Assembly (NCBI RefSeq): GCF_047263945.1
Contig: NZ_JBLAVB010000006.1
Location: 1 to 64,000 of the forward strand
From: Rhodospirillum sp047263945
GTDB taxonomy: Bacteria; Pseudomonadota; Alphaproteobacteria; Rhodospirillales; Rhodospirillaceae
DNA length: 64,000 bases
Direction: 5' to 3'
The notes beneath the pieces were generated by a model. The model was not told the DNA's origin and ran no database searches. It saw nothing but the letters and a program-made list of their open reading frames with translations. The position numbers were made by a program, and so were the translations under genes. Positions 55,519 to 63,613 of this stretch are shown piece after piece. How positions within the stretch are numbered: position 1 is the first letter of the stretch; every line of letters begins with the position of its first letter.

Positions 55519-56814
55519 TTAGCCTCCCAGGCTCCACGCCGGAAACCAGAGCGCGATGTCCGGAACGGCGATCAACAACAAGATGAAGAGAAGAATGATG
55601 GCGAAAAAGGGCGCGACACCCAAGGCGACGTCCTCGACCGTCACCTTGTCTGACGAACTGGCGACAACGAACAGGATCACCCCCAGGGGCGGCGTTAATT
55701 GTCCCAGTTCCACCAAAATGACGACAAAAACACCGAACCAAACCGGGTCGACCCCCATGGCCAAAAGGGCCGGATAGATCACCGGGACGATGATCGCGAT
55801 CATCCCCAGGCCTTCCATGAAGCACCCCAGGATGGCGAAGGTTCCCATGATCATCAGCAGGAAGACAAACTTGGAGAAGCCCGCCGTCTCCAGCCAATGG
55901 GCCAACCCCTCCCCGACGCCGGATAGGGCCGTGGCATAGGCGAAGATCATCGAGGTGAAAACGACGAACAGAATGTTGCCGCTCATACGCAGAGTTCGGG
56001 AAATAGCCTCTGCCAGCATGGCCCGGGAAAGCCGCCTGTACAGCGCCGCAATCGTCACGGCCCCGACAACGCCAATCGCACCGGCCTCCGTGGGCGTGGC
56101 CAGACCGCCGTAAATGCTGCCCAGAACCACCACGATCAAGATCAGAAACGGCAGGACATCCCCCAAGGCCCGCCGCAACTCGTCAAGGCGCGGCCAGTCA
56201 CGCTCCGCAGGCACCAGCGCGGGATTCCACCAGACCCGCAGCATGATGAAACCCATGTAACACAGGGCGAGCAGGATGCCCGGAACCAAACCCGCTGCGA
56301 ACAGATGGGCGATTGAGGTTTCGGTGAAGGTCGCGTAGATGATCATGGTGATGGACGGCGGGATCAGGATACCAAGTGTCCCCCCCGCTGCCAGCGACCC
56401 CGCAACAACGCGGCTGTTATAACCGCGGGCGGACAGCTCAGGGAGCGCCACCGTGGACATGGCCGCAGCGGTGGGGGCGCTCCCGCCGGATATCGCCGCA
56501 AAGATGCCGCAACCCGCAATGTTGGTGTGCAACAGCCCGCCCGGAAGCCATCGAATGAAAGGCGCCACACCATTATACAAACGGCCACTCAGGCCGCTAC
56601 CCAGCAGGATTTCGGCCATGAAGACGAACAGGGGGATGGCCGCCAGGGTAAAACTGTTGGCCGAGCCCCAGCTGACCAGCCCCAGGGCCTTCCATCCGGC
56701 GAACCCGTTGAGCAGCCAAATATAAAGCAGCCCCGCCGTCGAGACGGCGAACTGGACCCAGAATCCCCCCAGGATCAGACCAATCAACAGGCCGAAGGCG
56801 AGAATGGCTTCCAT
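55519..56814 (-). CDS. dctM: TRAP transporter large permease (DctM family)
   Basis: 431 residues, strongly hydrophobic with about 12 membrane helices and the family features GGSAPTAAAMSTVALPEL and GILIPPSITMIIYATFTETSI in the first half, and LGCFMEGLGMIAIIVPVIYPAL in the second. DctM forms the substrate channel of Na+-driven TRAP carriers. Its ATG overlaps the DctQ stop by one base, as usual for TRAP operons. It works with the DctQ and DctP proteins encoded directly upstream. Confidence 0.95.
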   Translation of the reverse strand: MEAILAFGLLIGLILGGFWVQFAVSTAGLLYIWLLNGFAGWKALGLVSWGSANSFTLAAIPLFVFMAEILLGSGLSGRLYNGVAPFIRWLPGGLLHTNIAGCGIFAAISGGSAPTAAAMSTVALPELSARGYNSRVVAGSLAAGGTLGILIPPSITMIIYATFTETSIAHLFAAGLVPGILLALCYMGFIMLRVWWNPALVPAERDWPRLDELRRALGDVLPFLILIVVVLGSIYGGLATPTEAGAIGVVGAVTIAALYRRLSRAMLAEAISRTLRMSGNILFVVFTSMIFAYATALSGVGEGLAHWLETAGFSKFVFLLMIMGTFAILGCFMEGLGMIAIIVPVIYPALLAMGVDPVWFGVFVVILVELGQLTPPLGVILFVVASSSDKVTVEDVALGVAPFFAIILLFILLLIAVPDIALWFPAWSLGG

Positions 56815-57350
56815 CAGTCCCCTCCCCTTTCAGAGATGCCAAACTCCACCAGCAGATGCTCGAGCAGAAACAGGGCGAGGACGCAGAATCCCACGGGCAG
56901 AGCGAGCTGCGGGATCCATAGGGGGGTTTCCAACACGGTCTGGGAAATCTTGCCACGCGAGAAGGAACTGGCGACCAGATCACCCGTCTTCCAGGCGAAG
57001 ATGCAACAGACCGACAGGGCGACGAGAATAAAGAGGACGCGCAGGCCACGTTCCACGGCGGACGGCAAGGCGTCAGCGAGGAAGGAGACCCGGAACAGGT
57101 CATTCCCGCGCAGGGCCAGGGCTGCGCCCAAAGCCATGAGCAAAACGACGAAGTAGCCGACGAATTCCTCGACCACGGCCAGCGACGTATTGAACAGCCC
57201 CCGGGCAACGACCTCGGCGACAACAAGTCCAACCAGGGCGACGAGCGTCGCCCCGGCCAGGACGGAGACACCGCGCGCCGCCCCCTCGAAAACGAGGCCG
57301 ACCTTGGCCAGCCCCGTTCTCCCCACAGGTGTCCCGTGACCTGCGGACAT
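56814..57350 (-). CDS. dctQ: TRAP transporter small permease (DctQ family)
   Basis: 178 residues with four predicted membrane helices (about 27-47, 62-82, 104-124 and 146-166), the usual size and topology of DctQ. The segment SLAVVEEFVGYFVVLLMALGAALALR is a family hallmark (only noted in parts). It begins 2 nt after the DctP stop and overlaps DctM. It is the accessory membrane subunit that pairs with DctM. Confidence 0.92.
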   Translation of the reverse strand: MSAGHGTPVGRTGLAKVGLVFEGAARGVSVLAGATLVALVGLVVAEVVARGLFNTSLAVVEEFVGYFVVLLMALGAALALRGNDLFRVSFLADALPSAVERGLRVLFILVALSVCCIFAWKTGDLVASSFSRGKISQTVLETPLWIPQLALPVGFCVLALFLLEHLLVEFGISERGGD

Positions 57351-57352
57351 GG

Positions 57353-58330
57353 TTATTTGCCCAGCGCTTGGCGCACGGTCGCCAGCGCCTCAACGTAGTC
57401 AGGTCCCTTGTCCGTAGCCCACTCCTGCCAATAGGCTGCCATCTTTTGGCGCGCCTCTGGCAGTTCGGATTGGTCGACCTCCGTTATGGTCATACCGGCG
57501 TCCCGTTGCTTGGTCATCTGGACGATCTCGTCCTCATTGAATTCCTCGGTGATCGCGGGGCCTTCCTCGGCCACGATATCGCTCAGGGCTTTCCGATCAG
57601 CCTCGGGCAGGTCGTCGAAGGAGTCCCTATTGGCGATGATCACCGAATTTCCGTAGTTGACCGGGAAGCGGTAGTTATACGGCAGGAATTCGTGCCACTT
57701 CTTCGCACCGCCCGCGCTGGCCGTCAAAACACCCTCGATGACGCCACGCTCCAGGGAGGTCGGCACCTCACTGCCCGACAGGGTGATGGGAGACCCACCG
57801 AAAGCCTCAACGAAATGTCCCTGTTCCGGTGAGGTGACGCGGATCTTATGGCCTTTCAGATCCTTGAGCGATTTCATCTCGAAGGTCGTGAAGAAGATCT
57901 GCGCGGGATAGCGATAGCCGCCCAGATAGACCACACCCTGCTTGGCGAAGGCCTCTTTGAGCACCGGTTCCATGGCCGTATAGGCTTTGCTCCACTCCTC
58001 GTTGCTCTCGATCAGCAGGGGCAGATTCAGAACGCGGGCGATGGGCACACTGCCGGAAAAGAAGTAGTCGGCAGCGAAGTCGACAATACCGTCTCCTGTC
58101 GCCTGGGTAATATCCGAGGAGGCGATCTGCAGAGTCTTGCCCAAATGTAGGCTGATCTTCAAATCGTCCTTGGTGGCCTCCGCCACCCTTTCGGTGATCC
58201 GGGTCATCCCCTTCACCGCAGCCGTTGTCGACACGGATGAATAGGTATAGCCCGTCCAATCTGCGGCCCAAGCGCCAGTCGCACCCAGCAGCAGTCCAGC
58301 GGCGACAGTCGTCATCCTCAAGAAAGTCAT
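57353..58330 (-). CDS. dctP: TRAP transporter solute-binding protein (DctP family)
   Basis: About 325 residues from the ATG at 58330, chosen because GGAGG lies 5 nt upstream; an upstream in-frame ATG at 58342 would place that box inside the gene. A signal peptide (TVAAGLLLGATGAWAA) predicts export to the periplasm. The body has the DctP features: KGMTRITERVAEATKDDLKI early, LFEST-like ligand region, LKDLKGHKIRVTSPEQGHFVEAFGGSP in the middle and a late EFNEDEIVQM helix. It binds the solute and hands it to DctQM. The upstream gap (58343-58406) separates it from a lone TctC-type protein. Confidence 0.93.
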   Translation of the reverse strand: MTFLRMTTVAAGLLLGATGAWAADWTGYTYSSVSTTAAVKGMTRITERVAEATKDDLKISLHLGKTLQIASSDITQATGDGIVDFAADYFFSGSVPIARVLNLPLLIESNEEWSKAYTAMEPVLKEAFAKQGVVYLGGYRYPAQIFFTTFEMKSLKDLKGHKIRVTSPEQGHFVEAFGGSPITLSGSEVPTSLERGVIEGVLTASAGGAKKWHEFLPYNYRFPVNYGNSVIIANRDSFDDLPEADRKALSDIVAEEGPAITEEFNEDEIVQMTKQRDAGMTITEVDQSELPEARQKMAAYWQEWATDKGPDYVEALATVRQALGK

Positions 58331-58406
58331 CATTTCCTCCATGTTTCTTTATATGCCGCCCCTGCGGCGTGCGTCCCGAGGGACTGGGCCTTTTTCTTTC
58401 CGGGCC

Positions 58407-59363
58407 CTATTTCCAAGGTGTCGCGTTCCAGATCTTCGCGGCGACGGAAGCCTGCTTTCCGGCCAGTGCCGCGAAATCATCCCCGGCGACAAAGGACGCC
58501 GGATTTCCCTGCTCGACCATGGTTTTCTGAAATTCCGGATTATCATTCACCGCGCGCAGGGCGGTGAGCAGCTTTTCGCGCACAGCCTCCGGCAGTCCCG
58601 CCGGAGCGACCAACCCCCGGTAAGACCCCATCTCGACGTCATAGCCAAGCTCCTTGGCCGTTGGCACGTCCGGAGCGAAGGGAGAGCGTTCGCTGTCCAG
58701 AACCGCCAGAACCCTCAGATTGTCCTCGTAACCAACCGTCTGCCCCAGAGTCATGGTGCCCGCCATCACGTGCCCCCCCATGATCGCCGCCCGCGCGTTG
58801 GCTGCGCCTTTAAACGGCACAAAGGAGACATCCACACCGGCGGCGGATTCCATCAGGATTCCCGCGAAATGATCATTGCCGCCCAGGGCGGACAGACCCA
58901 TGGTTACGCGACCGGGCTCCTTGGCCGCACGATCGAGAAGGTCCTTCAGACTCTCGATCCCGGTTTCCTTGGAGACGACGATGGTGTTCGGATCTTTGAC
59001 GAAATTGGCCAAATAGGTGAAGCTGTCGGCGTCGTAATCGGCCTCACGGTCCAGAGTCAGGGCCAGAGCGGCAGGTAGATTGAAGGTCCCCAGGGTGTAT
59101 CCATCGGGCTTCGCCTGGGCGACGGCAGTGAAGCCGATCTGCCCCCCTGCCCCGGGCATATTCTTGACGACCACGCTCGCCTCACCTCCCAGCGCCTTCT
59201 CCAGATAGCCTCCCACGGTCCGGGCCAGCACATCCGTGCCGCCTCCAGCGGAATAGCCGACGATGATCTCGATCGGCTTCTCGGGGTACTCGGCCAGGGC
59301 TGGCGCCGCGGACAGACCGAGAAGGGTCAGTCCCGAAAGCAGGCCTTTCATAAGCGATTTCAT
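58407..59363 (-). CDS. TctC-family periplasmic solute-binding protein (lone copy)
   Basis: 318 residues with a signal peptide cut after APALA. The start EYPEKPIEIIVGYSAGGGTDVLART is the tripartite tricarboxylate receptor hallmark; the GMPGAGGQIG motif and the late VPTAKELGYDVEMGSYRG segment are also typical (noted in parts). It lies between an amidohydrolase gene and the TRAP operon, with no TctA or TctB directly beside it, so it may use the TctAB pair encoded at 60482-62486 or act as an extra receptor. It shares close similarity in sequence and length with the other TctC at 62568, which suggests duplication. Confidence 0.92.
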   Translation of the reverse strand: MKSLMKGLLSGLTLLGLSAAPALAEYPEKPIEIIVGYSAGGGTDVLARTVGGYLEKALGGEASVVVKNMPGAGGQIGFTAVAQAKPDGYTLGTFNLPAALALTLDREADYDADSFTYLANFVKDPNTIVVSKETGIESLKDLLDRAAKEPGRVTMGLSALGGNDHFAGILMESAAGVDVSFVPFKGAANARAAIMGGHVMAGTMTLGQTVGYEDNLRVLAVLDSERSPFAPDVPTAKELGYDVEMGSYRGLVAPAGLPEAVREKLLTALRAVNDNPEFQKTMVEQGNPASFVAGDDFAALAGKQASVAAKIWNATPWK

Positions 59364-59392
59364 ATCAGTTTTCTCCCTGTGTTCTTTTTCAG

Positions 59393-59439
59393 AGCGGAAT
59401 GAGGAAAAGTGGGCACCGGTTTTCCGTCCTCATTCCGCT
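59393..59439. repeat. REP-like palindrome between amidohydrolase and TctC genes
   Basis: Perfect 13-bp arms AGCGGAATGAGGA / TCCTCATTCCGCT enclose the core AAAGTGGGCACCGGTTTTCC, which can fold further. The core resembles the palindromic repeats known from rhizobial genomes (RIME/REP type). Confidence 0.75.
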
Positions 59440-59444
59440 GTAGA

Positions 59445-60485
59445 TCACGATCCTGGCAAGGCGATGCCATAGGTCGCAGAGGCCGTGCCGTAAAAGAGGG
59501 CCGCACGCTCCTCCGCAGAATAAGAGCGGGCAAGCCGCTTAAAAGCGTTCCAAATGACCGGATAGGAAAACATGCCTTTGTCGACGGGAAAGTTGCTCTC
59601 GAACATGGCCCGGTCCGGTCCGAAGGCATTCAGGCAAACGTCCACATATGCCGCCCAGTCCTGCGCCAGCTGCTCAGAGGAAGGAGGGGTGTCGGCCAAA
59701 TGATAGTCCTTGCCCATGACCACCAAACCGAAACCGCCGATCTTGATCCGAGTATTGGGCAAGCGGGCCAAACGCTCGACCCCGGCGCGCCAGTCGGCGA
59801 AATGCTTCTCCCGGTTCTCGCGGAAGGGTCCCGCGCCCAAAGGTCCACCAAGGTGATCAATGACAACCGTGAGGTCGGGATGAGCTGCGGCCAGATCGTG
59901 AACCTCGTCGAGCTGGGTCTGATAGGCCCAGATATCGAGGACCAGGCCCTCCCTGGCCACCGCCCCCGCGCCCTGCGAGAACGCCGGATCCCGCAAGAGT
60001 CCCGCGGGCGGGGGACGGGGGTTGGAATTAAGGGCCGGATCGGGATGATGGGCGGTTGTGTTCCGGATCCCGCGAACGGTCCCTTCTCCCGCTTCCATCA
60101 AGGCGGTGATCACCGCCTCCGCCTTGTCTCCCAGAAGCAGGTCGGCATGGGCGATCAGTCCGGTGGGACAGGCCGTCGCCCCGGCTTCCCGGCCCCAGGC
60201 GCGGACCGTCTCCACCTCGCCAACGGGCCGCAAGGCTTCCGGACCCGTCTCCCTGTACCCCGTTCGGCACTGGACATAAAGGCTCGCCCGGACGTCATGC
60301 CCCGTGGCCAAGTCCGCGAGGAATTCGGGAACCCGATACCGGCTTCCCGGGCGATCCCAAAGGTGGTGGTGGGCGTCCAGAATGGGCTGATCCGGATCCA
60401 GAACCGGCTCGACGTGACGATCAAGCCAGCCCTGGCGGATGGCGGCATGCGGGCCACTCATGCGCGGTGTGCTGGGTGCACTCAT
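59445..60485 (-). CDS. Amidohydrolase-2 family metal-dependent hydrolase
   Basis: 346 residues from the ATG at 60485, which overlaps the TctA stop (ATGA); longer in-frame extensions run through TctA coding sequence and are not credible. The TIM-barrel starts with LDAHHHLWD (metal-binding His-x-His), continues with a VIDHLGG strand motif and a MFESNFPVD motif (catalytic Asp in the last strand), which are the features of the COG3618/PF04909 group. Relatives hydrolyse lactones such as L-fuconolactone or 2-pyrone-4,6-dicarboxylate. It is embedded in a transport and catabolism operon, so a lactone or related ring substrate imported by the TTT or TRAP carrier is likely. No signal peptide. Confidence 0.9.
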   Translation of the reverse strand: MSAPSTPRMSGPHAAIRQGWLDRHVEPVLDPDQPILDAHHHLWDRPGSRYRVPEFLADLATGHDVRASLYVQCRTGYRETGPEALRPVGEVETVRAWGREAGATACPTGLIAHADLLLGDKAEAVITALMEAGEGTVRGIRNTTAHHPDPALNSNPRPPPAGLLRDPAFSQGAGAVAREGLVLDIWAYQTQLDEVHDLAAAHPDLTVVIDHLGGPLGAGPFRENREKHFADWRAGVERLARLPNTRIKIGGFGLVVMGKDYHLADTPPSSEQLAQDWAAYVDVCLNAFGPDRAMFESNFPVDKGMFSYPVIWNAFKRLARSYSAEERAALFYGTASATYGIALPGS

Positions 60486-62014
60486 GGGGTGGCATTCCCA
60501 TCGGCGTCTCCGCCGCCACCTTTTCCCCCCTTTCGGCGGATACGCCGCAGAATGCCGGGCCCGAACACCACACCGATGGTCAGGACAATCAGCAGCTGAC
60601 TGGTGACGTTGTGCCACAGGATGGACCAGTCCCCCTGACCGATGCGCAGGGCCAGCCGCAGGTTTTCCTCGGCGAAGCCCCCCAGAATCAAACCAAGCAC
60701 CACAGGCGGAAGCGGAAAGTCCAGCTTGTCCATCAGGTAGCCGATGGCTCCGAAGCCCAGCATCAGGTAGACGTCGAACATGCGGCCATGGATCGAATAG
60801 ACGCCAACCAGCATGAGCACGATGATCATGGCGCCCAGCAGGGGCCGGGGCAGTGCCAGGACCCGGGCGAAATTGTTGGTCGCCAGGGATCCGCCGAGGA
60901 AGATCAGCAAAATCGCGCCAAACAGAAACTGCCACATGAAGCCGAACACAACATCCGGGTTCTCCCGGAACAGCATCGGACCCGGTTGCAGGCCATGGAT
61001 CAGCAGCCCCCCCAGCATGACCGCAGCCACGGCCGTTCCGGGTATGCCCAGGGTCAGGGCTGGGATGAGCGCTGCTGCGGTATCGGCGTTGTTCGCCGTC
61101 TCGGACGCCGCAATCCCCTCCGGTTCCCCCTTCCCCCAGGTTTCCGGTGTCTTGCTCGCACGCCGGGCCTCGTTGTAACTGAGAAAGGCGGCCATCGACC
61201 CACCGGCTCCGGGAAGGATACCGATCCAGATACCGAACAGGGAGGAGCGCAGCCAGGTTCGCCAGAAGCGGAACATGCTGGGCAGGGATGTCAGCAGGCT
61301 TTGAGTATGCAGCTTGCCGGTGCCCAGGGCATCGGTCTTGAGCGGCTTCTCCAGCAGATCGATAACCGGCGGCAAGGCGTAGAGCCCGACCAGCAGAATC
61401 ACGATATTGATGCCATCCAGCAGTTCCAACTGACCATAGGTGAAACGATCAACCCCAAGAATGGGGTCCGCGCCCACCGAAGAGACCAAAACACCGAAGG
61501 CTGCGCTGATCAGCCCCTTGACCACATGTTTGCCGAGCAGGAAAACAACGCTGGACAGGCCGAAAACGGCGATCCAGAAAATTTCCGACGGTCCGAAAAG
61601 CAGAGTCACCCGCGACAACGGCGGCGCGAGCAGCATGAGCGCCAGCGCGCTCGCGATGCCGCCAATGGAGGAGGAGACCACAGCCACCTGCAGGGCATAT
61701 CCCCCCTTCCCCTGCTGGGCCATGGGATACCCGTCGAAACAGGTGGCCACGGCGGCGGGCGTCCCCGGGATACGCAGGAGAATGGCCGGAATCGCGCCGC
61801 CGTACATGGCGCCGTTGTAGATCCCCGCCATCAGGCCGAGCGCCACCAGAGGGTCCAGACCGAAGGTAAACGGCACCAGGACCGAAATCGCCATGGTCGC
61901 ACTCAGGCCCGGCAAGGCCCCAACAACAATGCCCGCGATTACGCCGATCACGATGGCCGCGAAATTCGCGACGGTCAGAACGGTAGGAAGCGCGTCTATC
62001 AGATCACCATACAT
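60482..62014 (-). CDS. tctA: Tripartite tricarboxylate transporter, large permease (TctA family)
   Basis: 510 residues, about 12 membrane helices. Family marks: GIVVGALPGLSATMAISVLVPFTF near residue 28, GGAIPAILLRIPGTPAAVATCFDGYPMA near 75, and the repeated GILPGAGGSMAAFLSYNEA and LGIPGTAVAAVMLGGL segments in the second half (noted in parts). The N-terminal and central halves repeat, as in the family. It starts 10 nt after the TctB stop, with GAGG upstream, and its stop overlaps the amidohydrolase start. It forms the inner-membrane channel with TctB and the TctC receptors. Confidence 0.95.
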   Translation of the reverse strand: MYGDLIDALPTVLTVANFAAIVIGVIAGIVVGALPGLSATMAISVLVPFTFGLDPLVALGLMAGIYNGAMYGGAIPAILLRIPGTPAAVATCFDGYPMAQQGKGGYALQVAVVSSSIGGIASALALMLLAPPLSRVTLLFGPSEIFWIAVFGLSSVVFLLGKHVVKGLISAAFGVLVSSVGADPILGVDRFTYGQLELLDGINIVILLVGLYALPPVIDLLEKPLKTDALGTGKLHTQSLLTSLPSMFRFWRTWLRSSLFGIWIGILPGAGGSMAAFLSYNEARRASKTPETWGKGEPEGIAASETANNADTAAALIPALTLGIPGTAVAAVMLGGLLIHGLQPGPMLFRENPDVVFGFMWQFLFGAILLIFLGGSLATNNFARVLALPRPLLGAMIIVLMLVGVYSIHGRMFDVYLMLGFGAIGYLMDKLDFPLPPVVLGLILGGFAEENLRLALRIGQGDWSILWHNVTSQLLIVLTIGVVFGPGILRRIRRKGGKGGGGDADGNATP

Positions 62015-62024
62015 CGCCTGGACC

Positions 62025-62486
62025 TCATGAACCGAACAGAATGCCGACCGGGAAGTCCTGATTCATGATCAGGCTGAAGATCCCAAAAAGAAGGCCGATG
62101 AATATCGCGGTCCCGAGCGCCAATCGGAATTTGTCCCGATAGCCGAAGACCCAGGCAATGACAGGTACGGCGATCAGCGTCGCCAGGTAAAAGCCGATCA
62201 CATCAACGGCCAGGCAATAAAGAATGATGAGCGCGAAGGCGCCCAAAGCCCGTCCCGGCGTTTCAGTCAGGCGGGAAGGATCCTCGCCCCGCGCGTTTTT
62301 CCGCGCGTCCATGATGACCAGGAGCGCGCCGAGACCGATCAGCATGACCAGCATGGCCAGGGGCAGCAAACCCGCCATGGTCGAGAGTTCGGACGCCTTG
62401 ATCGCCAAAAGGACGGCGCCGGCGATCAACCCGAGGGCCGTAAATCCGTCGGCGCCCAGCACGCGCCGTTTTGCATGATTGGACAT
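62025..62486 (-). CDS. tctB: Tripartite tricarboxylate transporter, small permease (TctB family)
   Basis: 153 residues with four membrane helices (about 16-32, 42-60, 84-112 and 122-142), the usual TctB size. The segment with FALIILYCLAVDVIGFYLATLI is characteristic. It lies between TctC and TctA in the classical order C-B-A. A hairpin with a U-run lies in the gap to TctC (62524-62560), which should reduce its expression relative to the binding protein. Confidence 0.9.
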   Translation of the reverse strand: MSNHAKRRVLGADGFTALGLIAGAVLLAIKASELSTMAGLLPLAMLVMLIGLGALLVIMDARKNARGEDPSRLTETPGRALGAFALIILYCLAVDVIGFYLATLIAVPVIAWVFGYRDKFRLALGTAIFIGLLFGIFSLIMNQDFPVGILFGS

Positions 62487-62518
62487 GAGTGATGACTCCG
62501 TTGAAACAAGTCCGGATA

Positions 62519-62560
62519 GGAAAAGCCCCGGGGCGGACGTTAGAGTCCGTCCCGGGGGCT
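62519..62560 (-). terminator. Attenuator-like terminator between tctC and tctB
   Basis: Read on the minus strand, a 15-16-bp stem (AGCCCCCGGGACGGAC pairing with GTCCGCCCCGGGGCT, one mismatch, loop TCTAAC) is followed by TTTT. Partial termination here would favour the receptor protein over the permeases, a usual stoichiometry. Confidence 0.8.
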
Positions 62561-62567
62561 CTTCAGG

Positions 62568-63536
62568 CTATTTCCACGGAGAGGTCGTCCAGACCTTCTT
62601 TGCCCACTCCAGGGCGTCGGCGTTGGTCGCCTTGAAGTCATCGCCGATATGCGGTTCCACGGGGTTGGCCGTTTCCTTCATGCTCTTCAGGAAATCGGGA
62701 TCAACCACGGCCTTTTCGAAGGCCGCGAGCAGCTTGGCCTTGACATCCTCGGGCAAACCAGCCGGAGCCACGATGCCGCGCATGGATCCATTCACCAGAT
62801 CCAGGCCCTGTTCCTTGAAGGTCGGCAGATCGGGCGCGAAGTCGGAGCGTTCATTCCGGGCGATGCCCAGGATGTTCATCTGATCCTCGAAACCGGACAC
62901 TTCGGAAATGTTCAGGATAGCCACCGGCACGTGTCCCCCCATGAGCGCGGTCCGTGTCGGCGCCGACCCCTTGAAGGGAATGATGGTGAGGTCCTGACCG
63001 ATCAGCGATCCCAGCTTGATCAGGGCGAAGTGGTCGTCTCCGCCCAGGCTGGACATGCCGACGCTCAGGGACTTGGGATCGGTCTTCGCGGCATCGAGGA
63101 ATTTGTCGAGGGTATCGAGACCGCTCTCCTTCGAGGTGACGATCACGTTGGGGTCGTTCACGATATTCGCCAGGAACGTGAAACTGTCCGCGTCGTAGTC
63201 GGCCTTCCGGTCCAAGGTGCGGGCCATCATGCCCGGCAGGTTATACGTGCCCAGGGTGTACCCATCCGGATCGGAATGGGCAACCTGGGTCACACCGATC
63301 TGGCCGCTGGCGCCGGGAACGTTCTTGACGACGATCTGGGCACCATTGCCCAGATATTTTTCGATATAGGGAACCGTGGTGCGGGCCATCACGTCCGTCC
63401 CGCCGCCTGCGGAGAAGCCGACAATCAACTCGATCGGTTTCTCCGGATATTCTGCCTGAGCAACGGCCGGAACAAGGCACAAAAGGGACAGCGCAAAAGC
63501 CATCCGTTTCATGGAAAAAGTCTTGAGTTCAGTCAT
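62568..63536 (-). CDS. tctC: Tripartite tricarboxylate transporter receptor (TctC family)
   Basis: 322 residues from the ATG at 63536, chosen for GGGAGG upstream; an in-frame start at 63617 would add a basic 27-residue tail before the signal peptide and overlap the upstream gene. Signal peptide MKRMAFALSLLCLVPAVAQA leads into EYPEKPIELIVGFSAGGGTDV (in parts), the receptor hallmark, followed by the VPGASGQIG loop and LPTFKEQGLDLVNGS. It is first in a tctCBA set and close in sequence to the second TctC at 58407. Periplasmic. Confidence 0.94.
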   Translation of the reverse strand: MTELKTFSMKRMAFALSLLCLVPAVAQAEYPEKPIELIVGFSAGGGTDVMARTTVPYIEKYLGNGAQIVVKNVPGASGQIGVTQVAHSDPDGYTLGTYNLPGMMARTLDRKADYDADSFTFLANIVNDPNVIVTSKESGLDTLDKFLDAAKTDPKSLSVGMSSLGGDDHFALIKLGSLIGQDLTIIPFKGSAPTRTALMGGHVPVAILNISEVSGFEDQMNILGIARNERSDFAPDLPTFKEQGLDLVNGSMRGIVAPAGLPEDVKAKLLAAFEKAVVDPDFLKSMKETANPVEPHIGDDFKATNADALEWAKKVWTTSPWK

Positions 63537-63613
63537 GGAACACCCTCCCTGGGTGGATTTGGTTCTGGTTCTGGTTATGATTATGTTTTTCTTGTTCTTT
63601 GTCGGCTTTAAGC

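Noticed and set aside
58343..58406. Terminator between the lone TctC and DctP genes
   Set aside because: Only short, imperfect GC stems are present and no U-run follows on the coding strand.
60486..60935. N-terminal extension of the amidohydrolase frame
   Set aside because: It runs antisense-free through the TctA coding region in another frame, with Arg/Pro-rich composition typical of a shadow; the ATG at 60485 overlaps the TctA stop as expected for coupling.
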